A stretch of DNA of 64,000 nucleotides from Desulfofundulus thermosubterraneus DSM 16057 (GCF_900142025.1 NZ_FQZM01000016.1:17301-81300), one strand, 5' to 3'. Counted from the stretch's first letter, positions 1-8,417 are shown. Notes: generated from the letters alone by a model not told the origin. Numbers and translations are program-made.

Positions 1-1911
1 ACGCATGCCGTCTTTCCTCACCAGGGTGCTTTGGCGGTAAGAAACGATATGGTCCTGATAGGAGGCGTAGGAGGCCAGCACGGCTATGTCCAGGGTACCC
101 TCCCGGGCCTCTTTTCCGGCCTTGTAGATACGCTTTTTCGCTTCTTTGAGAAGCGCCTGAGCCATCTCGAAAAGGTACCGCACCGGCGTCTTGGCCCCGG
201 CAATAACCACTCCCAAAGAAAGGGTGGGGCCGGCCTCGCAGGTCGAGAGATTTTTGAACAAACGGTCAAAATATTCTCCGGCGGTAACGGCCAGGGGTAG
301 TGCCGCCCGGGCCGGAACGAGCAGAAAGATATCATCTCCACCCAGGGCAATGATTTCCACTGCCCGTCCTTCCAGAAGCGCCTGGTTTTCCTTAAGGGCC
401 GTAAAAACAGCCGTATAGGCCGCGTTTTCACTGAACTGGCTCAACAGGCGCAGTCCCGCCAGGGATTCGCACCGGCCAAAAAGGGACCCGAAGTTGTTGC
501 CATCTGCATAAATTACAGCAATTTCGTTGTTGTTGTCGGCAATATCAGCAATCTCGCCAGCAACCTTTAGAGAAACATTTTCTCCCCGTGCTTGCCAGAA
601 TTGCCGGTATTCTTCAACGAAAACAGACTTTTTGGCATCCTGTCCCACAAGGTGTTTCCGCAAACAAGAGGCGCAGAGATTGCGGCTTTCATCTTCGTAC
701 CGCCACTGCTTGAAGGCTGGACGAATGCCGCACGAGTCGCACAAATCTTTTGTTTTCTCCGGCAGCAGGTGTGGCTCCGCTGCCAGGTGGAATTCTTTCT
801 CGTAGAGGTCGATTGCCCCTTCGGTTGTTTCCCATGCCGGCACCAGTACGCTGCGACGATCGGCCATTTCTTCAACCAAACGGCCCCGCAAGTCGCTAAA
901 TTTTTGAGCGAGATCTGAAACCGTTGCCGCGTGCGATACCCCGACGGCGCGGGCCGTAAGACACACCTCCCGGTGCAGGCGCTCAATCTCCTCCGCTACG
1001 GTTTTACCTTTTCCTGCCCGCACTACCGCCATCAAGCGCCCGCCGCCGGCGTAGATGATTGACTCCGTGGTTCGCCCGGGCAGTTCGCGAAACATCTGGA
1101 TATAACGGCGGCGGTTGATGCCATCGAGGAGCACACTGGCGCCGCGGATTTCGCTGATGCGGTTTGTTTCCAGATAATATTCCTTAATTTTGAAGGCCCC
1201 GCCCTCAACTACGTCTACTTTCAATTGCCCCAGTTCTCGCCCTATCTCAACCTCATCTGAATACCCGGCCAGCCATGATGCTGTTTCATAGATTGACCGG
1301 AGGGTGTCCGGAATCGACTTTAAATTAATCAACTCGTTTTCCGGTGCAAAAACATTGCTTCCCTCCAGGAGGCTGGTCAGGCGAAGAACCCGCCATTCTT
1401 CCGGGGAAATCCGGTCAGCCGACATGGCATAAAACAAGCCCGTTCTTAATAACAAAAAATCAGCCAGGCGCACGCACGGTTTTCCTTCACCACGCAGCCA
1501 ACCGGTCGGCGGTCTGTTCCTGTCTGACCTTGCAGCGATTCGGCCGGGGAAGGGTAACTCGGGCCAGAGGGCCGCCAGTGGGACGTGGTTTATAGCCGCA
1601 TCATCCTTATCTTTCGGCTCAGTGTTTAGAAAGCCATTTTCCTTAAGCCACCGTTTCCTTTCAAAAATATCGCGCTGGGCGAAAAAGTCCGACAGTTTTT
1701 CGGCGGCATAGTCAGACCCTTTCTCTTTCAGCAGAACCATTACCAGGGCCAACCCCTGGCGGGTGATCTCGCTAGCCCGGCTGGCTTCAAGATAATACTG
1801 CGTACCCGTCACCGGGTGCTTCCAGAGAATCGCCTTCGAGGGTATGTCCTCTTCTTGTAGCGGTCTACCTAAGGGTTCACAAACATCTTTTAGCCAGTTG
1901 ATAAACGACAA
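1..1911 (-). CDS. Cas10-family (Cmr2/Csm1-like) cyclase, C-terminus outside window
   Basis: The protein runs off the left edge; about 637 codons are visible. What is seen: a first palm-like region with RGASVLLDG (about residue 252) and AGGGRLM (about 288), a four-cysteine zinc finger (CDSC about 389, CASC about 409), and a second palm with IYADGNNFG followed by the GGDD signature (about 524-527). This order is that of Cas10, which makes cyclic oligoadenylate when a type III effector binds target RNA. No histidine-aspartate nuclease motif is visible near the N-terminus, so DNA cleavage by an HD domain is not supported, whereas cOA synthesis is. I chose the TTG at 1911 because GGAGGTGG and AGGAG lie just upstream; an in-frame ATG at 1953 is the alternative. 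It follows Csx15 on the same strand. Effector csm/cmr genes, if present, lie to the left. Confidence 0.82.
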   Translation of the reverse strand, partial: MSFINWLKDVCEPLGRPLQEEDIPSKAILWKHPVTGTQYYLEASRASEITRQGLALVMVLLKEKGSDYAAEKLSDFFAQRDIFERKRWLKENGFLNTEPKDKDDAAINHVPLAALWPELPFPGRIAARSDRNRPPTGWLRGEGKPCVRLADFLLLRTGLFYAMSADRISPEEWRVLRLTSLLEGSNVFAPENELINLKSIPDTLRSIYETASWLAGYSDEVEIGRELGQLKVDVVEGGAFKIKEYYLETNRISEIRGASVLLDGINRRRYIQMFRELPGRTTESIIYAGGGRLMAVVRAGKGKTVAEEIERLHREVCLTARAVGVSHAATVSDLAQKFSDLRGRLVEEMADRRSVLVPAWETTEGAIDLYEKEFHLAAEPHLLPEKTKDLCDSCGIRPAFKQWRYEDESRNLCASCLRKHLVGQDAKKSVFVEEYRQFWQARGENVSLKVAGEIADIADNNNEIAVIYADGNNFGSLFGRCESLAGLRLLSQFSENAAYTAVFTALKENQALLEGRAVEIIALGGDDIFLLVPARAALPLAVTAGEYFDRLFKNLSTCEAGPTLSLGVVIAGAKTPVRYLFEMAQALLKEAKKRIYKAGKEAREGTLDIAVLASYASYQDHIVSYRQSTLVRKDGMR

Positions 1912-1959
1912 ACTCCTACCACCTCCGTCTCTTAAGTTTTTCAACCACAACATCGCTTT

Positions 1960-2340
1960 TCACCGCTTCCCCCGGGCCCGCTCGCGGATGGCCTGGAGGT
2001 TTAAAATTTCCATCACTTTAAAACGGGTTACCACACTCCCGGTCTCCGGCACCAGGCGCAAAACGGGCGGAAAGTGGCCCATGCGACCGTGTACCAGAGC
2101 CAGGACCACAGCGGCACTGTAGTTCAAAGATGGCAGGTTGATTAATAATGGTTCGGTTTGCCATTCCCGGGAACTAAGGCCCAAATCATCCAGCCGGGAG
2201 GCGATCTGGGGTTCCAGGGGGCTTTGCAGATCGATCTGGCTGGGCACTTCGATTACCTCTGAAACTGCACACCCGGCCAGGGTTTCAATTTCCCGCAAGT
2301 TCTGTTCTGTCAAAGGACGAGAAAAATTAATAATCCTCAC
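1960..2340 (-). CDS. csx15: Csx15-like type III CRISPR accessory protein
   Basis: A 126-residue protein matching the Csx15 pattern I know: an N-terminal INFSRPLT segment, a central PLLINLPSLN segment, then HGRMGHFPPVLRL and a closing MEILNLQ. Csx15 belongs to small type III-associated proteins that have been linked to cyclic-oligoadenylate turnover (ring nucleases); that activity is family knowledge and not visible in the sequence. Its start codon overlaps the last 14 bases of the upstream CARF gene, and its stop lies 6 bases before the ATG alternative of the Cas10 gene, so the three genes are one transcript. It is expected to bind or degrade the messenger made by its Cas10 neighbour. Family call is from memory of the sequence pattern. 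Confidence 0.75.
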   Translation of the reverse strand: MRIINFSRPLTEQNLREIETLAGCAVSEVIEVPSQIDLQSPLEPQIASRLDDLGLSSREWQTEPLLINLPSLNYSAAVVLALVHGRMGHFPPVLRLVPETGSVVTRFKVMEILNLQAIRERARGKR

Positions 2341-3238
2341 CTTGTTTCACTTCCTCCACCAGAGCAAAGTATGGAGCAAACTCGGCGATCAGTTTACTGC
2401 GATCCACATTGCCGGCAGGATAACCCAGCCAGTCCCGCAGTTTCTCGTAAACCCCCCGGAGCTGGTTGGCCACCGTCTGCTCCTGCTTGAAAAGGGCAGC
2501 AGCAATGGCAGCGTTATCCAGCCCCCGGCAGGCCAGGCGGACCACCTCTCTTTCGGCGCGGGTCAACCAGCGTTCAATGAACTCCCGCTGTCGTTTTATC
2601 CGGGTAGCACGGCTGATCTTTTCATGCCAGGCCACCACTTCGGCGGGGTCATTCATCTCGGCTACGGTCTGCATCAGTACCCCGGCTTCACTCCAGCGCA
2701 GGACGGGCACAGGTACCAGCCAGACCTTTTCCCCGGGAGGAAGGTGCAGCCGGCGGCCGGCACCAGGCTGCCATCCTTCGGTAATCAGGTGCCAGACACG
2801 ATCCTCCGGCCCGAAAAGGAGCTGGGCAACCACCATGCCCAGTATCCCCATGACCTTGCGACCGCCCGATATACAAAGATGCACAATGTCTCCCGCCTGG
2901 CGGGCACGGCGAATTTCCACATACAGGGTGCGCAGAAGAGCCCGCAGGTCCTTATCGGTACAGAAATCCCCCACTGGTCCATCCGTAGAAGTAACGGGAA
3001 CGGTCCGCAGTTGAATACCCGGGTAGACCGCCCCTTGAAACTCCCCCTCAATGATTCTCAAGGCTTCCTGCACCCTGGGGGTTTCCGTGTAGATTACCAC
3101 TACCTCACTGATTGCTTCACCACCGGATAACAAATGGTCCAGCGTGATGGTCACCACCTGGGGTTCCACACCCAGGGTGGCGATCAATATACCGGCACGG
3201 CGGTTGCTCTTACCCGGAGGACCGGAGGGAGGGCTCAT
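2327..3238 (-). CDS. NE0113-type CARF protein with C-terminal LuxR-type helix-turn-helix
   Basis: Residues 16-155 fit the NE0113 CRISPR-associated family: ILIATLGVEPQVVT at the start of a Rossmann-like fold, a strand EVVVIYTET, and the ligand-loop motif CISGGRKVMG (about 122-131). This is a CARF-type sensor of cyclic oligoadenylate. Residues 224-272 are a LuxR-type DNA-binding domain: LTRAEREVVRLACRG, then helices with NAAIAAALF and TVANQLRGVYEKL. No HEPN or other nuclease motif is seen. The protein is therefore best read as a messenger-controlled transcription factor. ATG at 3238 has GAAGGTG at good spacing. The gene leads the cassette and overlaps csx15. The ligand and targets are inferred. 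Confidence 0.8.
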   Translation of the reverse strand: MSPPSGPPGKSNRRAGILIATLGVEPQVVTITLDHLLSGGEAISEVVVIYTETPRVQEALRIIEGEFQGAVYPGIQLRTVPVTSTDGPVGDFCTDKDLRALLRTLYVEIRRARQAGDIVHLCISGGRKVMGILGMVVAQLLFGPEDRVWHLITEGWQPGAGRRLHLPPGEKVWLVPVPVLRWSEAGVLMQTVAEMNDPAEVVAWHEKISRATRIKRQREFIERWLTRAEREVVRLACRGLDNAAIAAALFKQEQTVANQLRGVYEKLRDWLGYPAGNVDRSKLIAEFAPYFALVEEVKQGEDY

Positions 3239-3335
3239 ATAATCACCTTCCCGCTCTAAAAATCCGATTCCCGGCCGTTACGGGTATTCACAGAATTCCG
3301 GGGACCCGCCCCCAGCACCCAACACCCATCGTAAC

Positions 3336-3351
3336 ACTCAGTTTTCTGAGT
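3336..3351. promoter_or_regulatory. Palindrome upstream of the CARF operon, candidate operator
   Basis: A perfect palindrome with arms ACTCAG and CTGAGT around four T lies about 100 bases upstream of the CARF-LuxR start. LuxR-type domains bind dyads, so this could be an autoregulatory site; no clear promoter was recognised beside it. The surrounding 3239-3597 holds no gene or CRISPR repeat that I can see. Confidence 0.25.
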
Positions 3352-3597
3352 ATTAACTTAACCTCGGTGTTGAATGCAGGGTTCTATCTTTCACCCTACT
3401 CCGAAACGGCCGGTACAGCTAGAGCTGCGGACTACTAATTTAGATGGTAATCTTCTACCATATATGCCTGTCATCTCTGGTGCATGTTACCAGAATTTAT
3501 CACCTGTTATTCGACATATGCCCGTATAGTCCTGCCAGAAAAATGAAAAATACCCCATCAATTTGCACAACCTGGTACTTTTTACCATTAAAGGGCA

Positions 3598-3634
3598 CCA
3601 AAAAAACCCGTAACAGTTTAAGCCGCTACGGGTT
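3598..3634 (-). terminator. Rho-independent terminator of the lipoyl module
   Basis: Stem AACCCGTA/TACGGGTT with a 14-base loop, followed on the minus strand by a run of seven T. It lies about 100 bases past the stop of the last gene of the operon (3735). Confidence 0.8.
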
Positions 3635-3734
3635 CTCGATACAAGTGCTATGGCATGTTCTTCCAGAAAGCCGAAATTCTTTGATTAATCCGTACTATAA
3701 AAGTCCTTTTTAGCTAAATTTCCCGGCCAATCTG

Positions 3735-4688
3735 CTAGCCTTCCACCACAAGCCCCACCGCTTCAGCGGCTTCCCGGGGGTTGAGGGGACGGGGGTAGTT
3801 GTAGGGGGTCTTCCCGGGCCGCTCGTTGTAGTAGGGCCGGTTGCAGTCCGGGCAGCCGGTGGTGCGGAAGGCTTCACCGTCCGCCAGGTATAGGACCAGT
3901 TCCTCCCGGGAGATGCCCCAGTCCACGAGCCTGCCGTCCTTAAATTTCATCCCGTCCGGCTGCATCAGGCCCCGCTTCAAAAGGTAATGGGCCGCCTGGA
4001 CCCGCCGGTAGGTCCTCAGGTCGGGAGGCCGGTGGTGCTCCAGCCTGGTGCCGGGCAGCGGGGTAAAGGCAAAGAGGGCCACCCCTATCCCGCAGGCCGC
4101 CAGTTCTCCGATTAACCGTATGGCCTCCTCCTCGCTCTCGCCCAGGCCGATGATTAAGTGGGTTCCCACCCGGCCCGGAAACTGTGCCGCCGCTTCCTGC
4201 AACAAACGAAGGTGCCGCTCCCAACTGCCTCCCTTTACGTCCCGGTAGAGCTGCGGGGTAACCGCGTCCAGGGGCAGGCCCACCACATCCACCCCCGCTT
4301 CCAGCAGCTCCCGTACCTGCTCCACCGTACGCAGGCCGATGGAAACGCACAGGGGGATGTCCACCTCCCGGCGCACTTCTGCAATGACCTGCCGGACCCG
4401 CTGGAGGTAATCCCCCGAGTGCACCACCTGAAAGCAGGCCCGGCGTATCCGCCCGGCGCGGCAGGCATCACCCAGGCGGGGCAGGACCTCCCCGGCGGGA
4501 AAGGGGGGCCAGATCACCCGGGAAAGGCGGTGGGCCCGCCCCCGGCTGGAGCGGGCCTGGGCACAGAAGGCGCAGTCCCGGGCGCAATGTTCCCCGGTCA
4601 TCAGATAGGCGGTGGTGGGTGCCGCGTCCAGCCGCACGGGGAGAAGGCCCAGCACCGCCGCCGTTCCTTCGGAAACATACCAGTGCAA
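3735..4688 (-). CDS. Radical SAM protein, biotin-synthase-like, candidate lipoyl synthase subunit (LipS1/LipS2 type)
   Basis: A 317-residue radical SAM enzyme with the cluster motif CARDCAFCAQ (Cys35, Cys39, Cys42), which resembles biotin synthase, and a C-terminal CPDCNRPYYNERPG segment with two further cysteines that could hold a second cluster. Two paralogous radical SAM proteins of this kind, LipS1 and LipS2, together insert the two sulfurs of lipoyl groups in archaea and some bacteria, replacing LipA. Its neighbours (a second radical SAM protein, GcvH, LpdA) support that role. It starts at TTG 4688 with GGGGTGATG upstream, 44 bases after its partner. Which of the two is LipS1 cannot be decided here. 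Plain biotin synthase is less likely because no other biotin gene is nearby. Confidence 0.62.
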   Translation of the reverse strand: MHWYVSEGTAAVLGLLPVRLDAAPTTAYLMTGEHCARDCAFCAQARSSRGRAHRLSRVIWPPFPAGEVLPRLGDACRAGRIRRACFQVVHSGDYLQRVRQVIAEVRREVDIPLCVSIGLRTVEQVRELLEAGVDVVGLPLDAVTPQLYRDVKGGSWERHLRLLQEAAAQFPGRVGTHLIIGLGESEEEAIRLIGELAACGIGVALFAFTPLPGTRLEHHRPPDLRTYRRVQAAHYLLKRGLMQPDGMKFKDGRLVDWGISREELVLYLADGEAFRTTGCPDCNRPYYNERPGKTPYNYPRPLNPREAAEAVGLVVEG

Positions 4689-4732
4689 ACTTCATCACCC
4701 CAAAGCAAGGAGGGGCCGGCCGGCCCCGTAGA

Positions 4733-5632
4733 TCACAAAACGCAGCATTCCCGGCGCCAGGCCACCTCCAGGCCCAGTTCCCGGGCCAGTTCCCGGGCCG
4801 GCGGGGCGGGCAGCACCAGCCGGTTCACCCCCGCCTTCACCGCCAGGGCATCCAGCCGGGCCCGGTAGCTCCCCGCCGGGCGCATGCATCCCAGGTATAT
4901 GGGCATCCGGGGGAGCATGATCCGGGCGGTAGCCAGAAGGCGTGCCACCTCCTCCAGGGCGAGAGGGCGACATTCACCGTAGGCGGTGCCGGGCACCGGG
5001 AAAAACACAATCACCACCAGGGCCTCCGCCCCCAGTTCACCCAGCGCTTCCAGCACCCGGTACTCCCCGGAGAGCCGGCCGCCCCTTAGCCCCACCACCA
5101 GGTGGGGAAAAACCCGGTTATAACGCCTGAGGTGGCGGTAGACCCGCAGGTAGTCCCTGGGGCCGCAGGAGAGCCCCAGTACCTCTGCAATGGTATCCTC
5201 GTCCAGGATTAAATCGAAAGAAACCGCGCTGGCCACCTGGCCGATGAGCCGGGCCGTTTCCCCGTTCACCAGGCCCGGGTGCAGGTTCAGTTTAAAGCGG
5301 GCCGCCAGTTCCCGCAGCTGGTCCAGGTGGCAGGCCACGGGTACCACCCCTTCAGGGTCGCAGCCGCCCGAAATGAGCAAACTGCTCCAGGGCAGCTCTT
5401 CGCCATTTTGCCAGCGCTCCATGAGCCGGGGGAGGGGCAGCATCCCCTGTAAAAAGTGGCCCCCGCAATGGGCGCAATTCAGGGCACAGGCGGTGCCGGT
5501 AACACTCACCGGCCGGGTGGCGGTGGGCCGCACGAACTCCACCCGGTGGGCAAAGTTCCGGCGGCGCACCTGCCAGGCCTCTTCCAGCAAACGCTCCAGG
5601 GGAAGACCGCCGCCCCCGGTCACGAACATCAC
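4733..5632 (-). CDS. Radical SAM protein, candidate partner lipoyl synthase subunit
   Basis: A 299-residue protein with the radical SAM motif CALNCAHCGG (Cys49, Cys53, Cys56) in an N-terminal position and the usual beta/alpha barrel pattern after it (LLISGGCDPEG, LNLHPGLV). It ends in a Cys-Cys pair four residues from the C-terminus. It lies 13 bases downstream of gcvH and just upstream of a second radical SAM gene. A pair of such enzymes next to a lipoyl-carrier gene and lpdA is the known setting of LipS1/LipS2. The first codon is GTG 5632 directly followed by an in-frame ATG, with AGAAGGA upstream of both. The function is inferred from context and motif, not from a diagnostic residue set. 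Confidence 0.6.
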   Translation of the reverse strand: MMFVTGGGGLPLERLLEEAWQVRRRNFAHRVEFVRPTATRPVSVTGTACALNCAHCGGHFLQGMLPLPRLMERWQNGEELPWSSLLISGGCDPEGVVPVACHLDQLRELAARFKLNLHPGLVNGETARLIGQVASAVSFDLILDEDTIAEVLGLSCGPRDYLRVYRHLRRYNRVFPHLVVGLRGGRLSGEYRVLEALGELGAEALVVIVFFPVPGTAYGECRPLALEEVARLLATARIMLPRMPIYLGCMRPAGSYRARLDALAVKAGVNRLVLPAPPARELARELGLEVAWRRECCVL

Positions 5633-5645
5633 CCCGGCTTTCCTT

Positions 5646-6026
5646 CTAATCCTCCTGTACTATTCTTGCATATTCTGCCGCGTCCAGCAACTGTTCAATC
5701 TCCGCACTGCTGGACATCTGGACCAGGATCAACCATCCCTCGCCATAAGGGTCCTGGTTGACCAGGTCCGGGCGATCCACCACGCGCTCGTTAACCTCCA
5801 GCACTGTACCGCTCACCGGGGCAATGACATCGGAAACCGATTTTACCGATTCCAGCCGGCCGAAAGACTCCCCGGCAACAATCTCGTCGCCCTTTTGCGG
5901 CAGATCGGCGAACAAAATGTCCCCCAGCTGTTCCTGGGCGTAGTGCGTCACGCCAATGCGTGCTTTTTCACCTTCCACCCTTACCCAGGCGTGCTCCCGG
6001 TGGTACTTTAATTCCTGCGGATACAT
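5646..6026 (-). CDS. gcvH: GcvH-like lipoyl carrier protein
   Basis: A 126-residue H-protein with the lipoylation site in GRLESVKSVSDV (Lys62) and the flanking beta-strands of the lipoyl fold. In the glycine cleavage system GcvH carries an aminomethyl group on the lipoyl arm, but no gcvT or gcvP is present here; stand-alone GcvH proteins can also serve lipoyl assembly or other dithiol transfer. I chose the ATG at 6026 rather than an earlier in-frame start because AAGGGGG precedes it and it sits one base after the osmC stop, which suggests translational coupling. Its neighbours make it the likely substrate of the two radical SAM enzymes and of LpdA. Confidence 0.88.
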   Translation of the reverse strand: MYPQELKYHREHAWVRVEGEKARIGVTHYAQEQLGDILFADLPQKGDEIVAGESFGRLESVKSVSDVIAPVSGTVLEVNERVVDRPDLVNQDPYGEGWLILVQMSSSAEIEQLLDAAEYARIVQED

Positions 6027-6027
6027 G

Positions 6028-6495
6028 TCAGGCCCCCTTTTGTACTTCTTGTACTTCCCGGGCGGGATATTCATACCTGGTGCCGTTTAACTCGAAGGCA
6101 TAGGATATGGCAGCCGCCCTTGCCACCATATTGGACACGGAGCAGTATTTTTCATCGGTAAGCTTCAGGGCGTGGGACACCTTTTCCGGCGGCAGGTCGG
6201 GTCCGGTGAACTTGTAAACCATGCGGATGGTTTTGAAAACTTTAGGGTGATCTTCCGCCCGCTCCCCTTCCACTTCTATGATCAGGCTGTCAAACTGCAC
6301 CCGCATTTTCTTCAAAATGTGGGCCAGTTCAATTCCGGAACAGCCGCCCAGGGCCATCAGCAATAATTCCATGGGCCTTACACCCTGATTCATGCCGCCG
6401 TAAATCTGGCTGGCATCCATGGCCACCTGCCGCCCGGCTTCGTCCATACCAACGAACTTCATGTTTCCTTCCCATTTCACGGTCACTTCCGGCAT
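6028..6495 (-). CDS. OsmC/Ohr-family protein
   Basis: A 155-residue OsmC-fold protein with the two conserved cysteines of the family: Cys52 in ALGGCSGIE and Cys118 in EKYCSVSN. In Ohr/OsmC proteins this pair reduces organic hydroperoxides, and for Ohr the electron donor is a lipoylated protein recharged by lipoamide dehydrogenase. Here the gene abuts a lipoyl carrier and shares a regulon with lpdA, which fits that chemistry well. Overall it looks closer to the YhfA-like branch than to classical Ohr, so the substrate may differ. Start ATG 6495 has GGAG 9 bases upstream. Cytoplasmic, no signal peptide. Confidence 0.82.
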   Translation of the reverse strand: MPEVTVKWEGNMKFVGMDEAGRQVAMDASQIYGGMNQGVRPMELLLMALGGCSGIELAHILKKMRVQFDSLIIEVEGERAEDHPKVFKTIRMVYKFTGPDLPPEKVSHALKLTDEKYCSVSNMVARAAAISYAFELNGTRYEYPAREVQEVQKGA

Positions 6496-6547
6496 ATTCC
6501 ATGTCTCCTTCCTAAAAATGTTGGTATATTACTTCAAGGTCAAGGAA

Positions 6548-8182
6548 TTACGCCGTGGCGGGATCCGTCTCCATCCTGGCCACCATTTCCTCCCTAGGCA
6601 CCACCACGGACAGGATCAGGACGTAGAGACCAACGACCACCAGGAAGAAGGACAGGCCAAACAACCCCATCTTATACAGCCAGCCGAAGTTGGTCAGGAT
6701 CAGAAGCAGGACCGCTACGGTAGCGGTACCGGAAAACAGGGCCAGGGACCGGCGCACAGCTGTCAGATTGGGACCGCCTATGCGCCATTTTCCGGCCTGC
6801 TCCACCAGGGTTACCAGAACCATACCCAGGATGTTGGCCGACATGCCCACGAATACCGGGTGGATATTCAGGTAGAATTTGCTGGGGTGCCAGCCACCCA
6901 GGTAATACCAGGCCAGGCCGGACAGGAAACCGCAGAGCATGGCGGTAACCGCCGCCCGCCGGGTGGCCAGGGGCCAGAACAGGGCCGCCACTACCGGGGC
7001 AAAGGTGGCCCCGTTGCGCAGGGTCCAGGCCAGCACATTCCACCAGGCGGCCTGGTCGCTGCGCAGGAAGCTGAGCAGGATCATCACGCCGGTTAAAAAC
7101 ACCAGGGAAATCTTTGTATAGCGAACCTTTTGCTCGTCGGTAAACCGGAGGTTTACCGCACCCATGAAGTCCCTGCCCAGGCTGGTGGAACCGGAAAACT
7201 GGCAGGGTGCCCCCCAACCCAGAGCGCAGGCCCAAACGCCCAGGAAAAACACTCCCACCAGGGGGGCGGGAAGCACCTGCGCCAGGTACAGGGGCACCTG
7301 GATCATTCCCCTGGCGCCGCCGGGAGTCACCGCCGCGGCAGCCAGGCCGAAAAGAACGCCGAAGAAAATGAAGAAGATGTTGGCACCAAAAGCCATGAGT
7401 AACCCCCTGCGTCCTTCTTCCACCGTGCGGCAGGACAGGGCCATCTGTAAGGCGGCCTGGGCCAGCAGCACGTTGATGAGGAAGGTGGCGAACCAGGCAA
7501 TAATCACCTGCAGACCCACTCCGGTGGGGTCAAACATCTCGGGTCTGCTCACCGCCAGCTGGGCCAAACCGCCGATCCCCGGCTTGATGAAGAAGGCGAT
7601 GGCCCCCACGATAAACATGAGGGCGAACATAATGGTGTTGGCGGTTTGGGTCATGACCACCGACCACATACCCCCGGCCTGAAGGTAAATCAGCAGCAAC
7701 AGGGCGCTGATGATCACGGACACCGTAATGGGCAGGTTGGTGAAGGCGGAAACCGCCGAGGCAAAGGAGAGGGCGGTGGCCACCGACCACATAGGGAAGG
7801 TGAAGGCGGTAATCAGACCCGCCACCCCCAGGGCAACCCGCCCGAAGTGGTCGCCAATCAGGCCGAAAATGGTAACCATCAACTTCCGGCGGAAGATCCC
7901 CAGAAGCACAATTGCGATAATGAGCACATGCACCATTTCCGCTACACCATACCACGCGGCGGATATTCCTTTAAGGTAAGCCAGCTCCATAACGGCAATG
8001 AAGGTAGAACCCGAAAAGAGGCCGGTAATGCACGCAAATACCATCCAGGGCCTGAAAGACCGGCCGCCCACCCAGAACCCCTCGGCGGAGGAGGCCCTGC
8101 GGCGGACAATATTGCCCAGGACTATAAGCACCGCCGTGTAAAGCACGGCCAGCCCCAGGATCCAGTAGCCATAAGAGTTCAT
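6548..8182 (-). CDS. Sodium:solute symporter (SSS family)
   Basis: A 544-residue, very hydrophobic protein with about thirteen predicted membrane spans and the family's N-terminal pattern (FWVGGRSFRPW, then GLFSGSTFIAV in the second span). SSS proteins use a sodium gradient to import substrates such as proline, pantothenate or carboxylic acids; the substrate cannot be read from the sequence. It is the first gene of the operon leading to osmC, gcvH and the two radical SAM genes. A sigma-54 promoter lies 73 bases upstream of the start, with a palindromic enhancer candidate about 130 bases beyond. Start ATG 8182 follows GGAACGGGGG. Confidence 0.85.
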   Translation of the reverse strand: MNSYGYWILGLAVLYTAVLIVLGNIVRRRASSAEGFWVGGRSFRPWMVFACITGLFSGSTFIAVMELAYLKGISAAWYGVAEMVHVLIIAIVLLGIFRRKLMVTIFGLIGDHFGRVALGVAGLITAFTFPMWSVATALSFASAVSAFTNLPITVSVIISALLLLIYLQAGGMWSVVMTQTANTIMFALMFIVGAIAFFIKPGIGGLAQLAVSRPEMFDPTGVGLQVIIAWFATFLINVLLAQAALQMALSCRTVEEGRRGLLMAFGANIFFIFFGVLFGLAAAAVTPGGARGMIQVPLYLAQVLPAPLVGVFFLGVWACALGWGAPCQFSGSTSLGRDFMGAVNLRFTDEQKVRYTKISLVFLTGVMILLSFLRSDQAAWWNVLAWTLRNGATFAPVVAALFWPLATRRAAVTAMLCGFLSGLAWYYLGGWHPSKFYLNIHPVFVGMSANILGMVLVTLVEQAGKWRIGGPNLTAVRRSLALFSGTATVAVLLLILTNFGWLYKMGLFGLSFFLVVVGLYVLILSVVVPREEMVARMETDPATA

Positions 8183-8254
8183 ACTTTACCCCCGTTCCTT
8201 TCATGATTTGTTGCGGATATCCTTGCGCCGGCGCTATTACTTTTACTTATGGCA

Positions 8255-8269
8255 GCAAAAAGCATGCCA
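8255..8269 (-). promoter_or_regulatory. Sigma-54 (-24/-12) promoter of the symporter-osmC-gcvH operon
   Basis: Minus-strand TGGCAT-N5-TTGC followed by T, nine of ten core bases of the sigma-54 consensus with exact spacing. Predicted start near 8243 gives a leader of about 60 bases to the ATG at 8182. Confidence 0.72.
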
Positions 8270-8364
8270 TGCCACCATCATATAAAGCCAGCCGTGTCAT
8301 CCAGGCGACAAAGGTCAGATGCAATCTCCCGGCCTCATCAATACTGGTTCATTTATGCACCACC

Positions 8365-8393
8365 ACCGGCCTGTCCGTTCAGGGCAGGCCGGT
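8365..8393. other. Strong hairpin downstream of lpdA
   Basis: Arms ACCGGCCTGTCC and GGGCAGGCCGGT (one G/A difference) around five bases. It may end the lpdA transcript, although no T-run follows on the minus strand, or it may be a protein-binding dyad near the symporter promoter. Confidence 0.45.
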
Positions 8394-8400
8394 TCGCTTT

Positions 8401-8417
8401 TGCACCATGCCGGTACA
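8401..8417. promoter_or_regulatory. Candidate enhancer (activator) site for the symporter promoter
   Basis: TGCACCA-TGC-CGGTACA, an imperfect version of the palindrome at 10038-10054, matching it at 12 of 14 arm positions. It lies about 130 bases upstream of the -24 element, the usual distance for a sigma-54 activator. Confidence 0.5.

Noticed and set aside
3444..3713. An 89-codon plus-strand frame before the lipoyl operon terminator
   Set aside because: No ribosome site, no recognisable family, and it crosses the terminator hairpin.
3239..3734. Possible CRISPR array beside the cas-like genes
   Set aside because: No direct repeat of 24-40 bases with regular spacing is present; only the 16-base palindrome and a terminator hairpin were found.
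7971..8204. A reading frame overlapping the symporter start and leader
   Set aside because: It is a shadow of the symporter gene in another frame.
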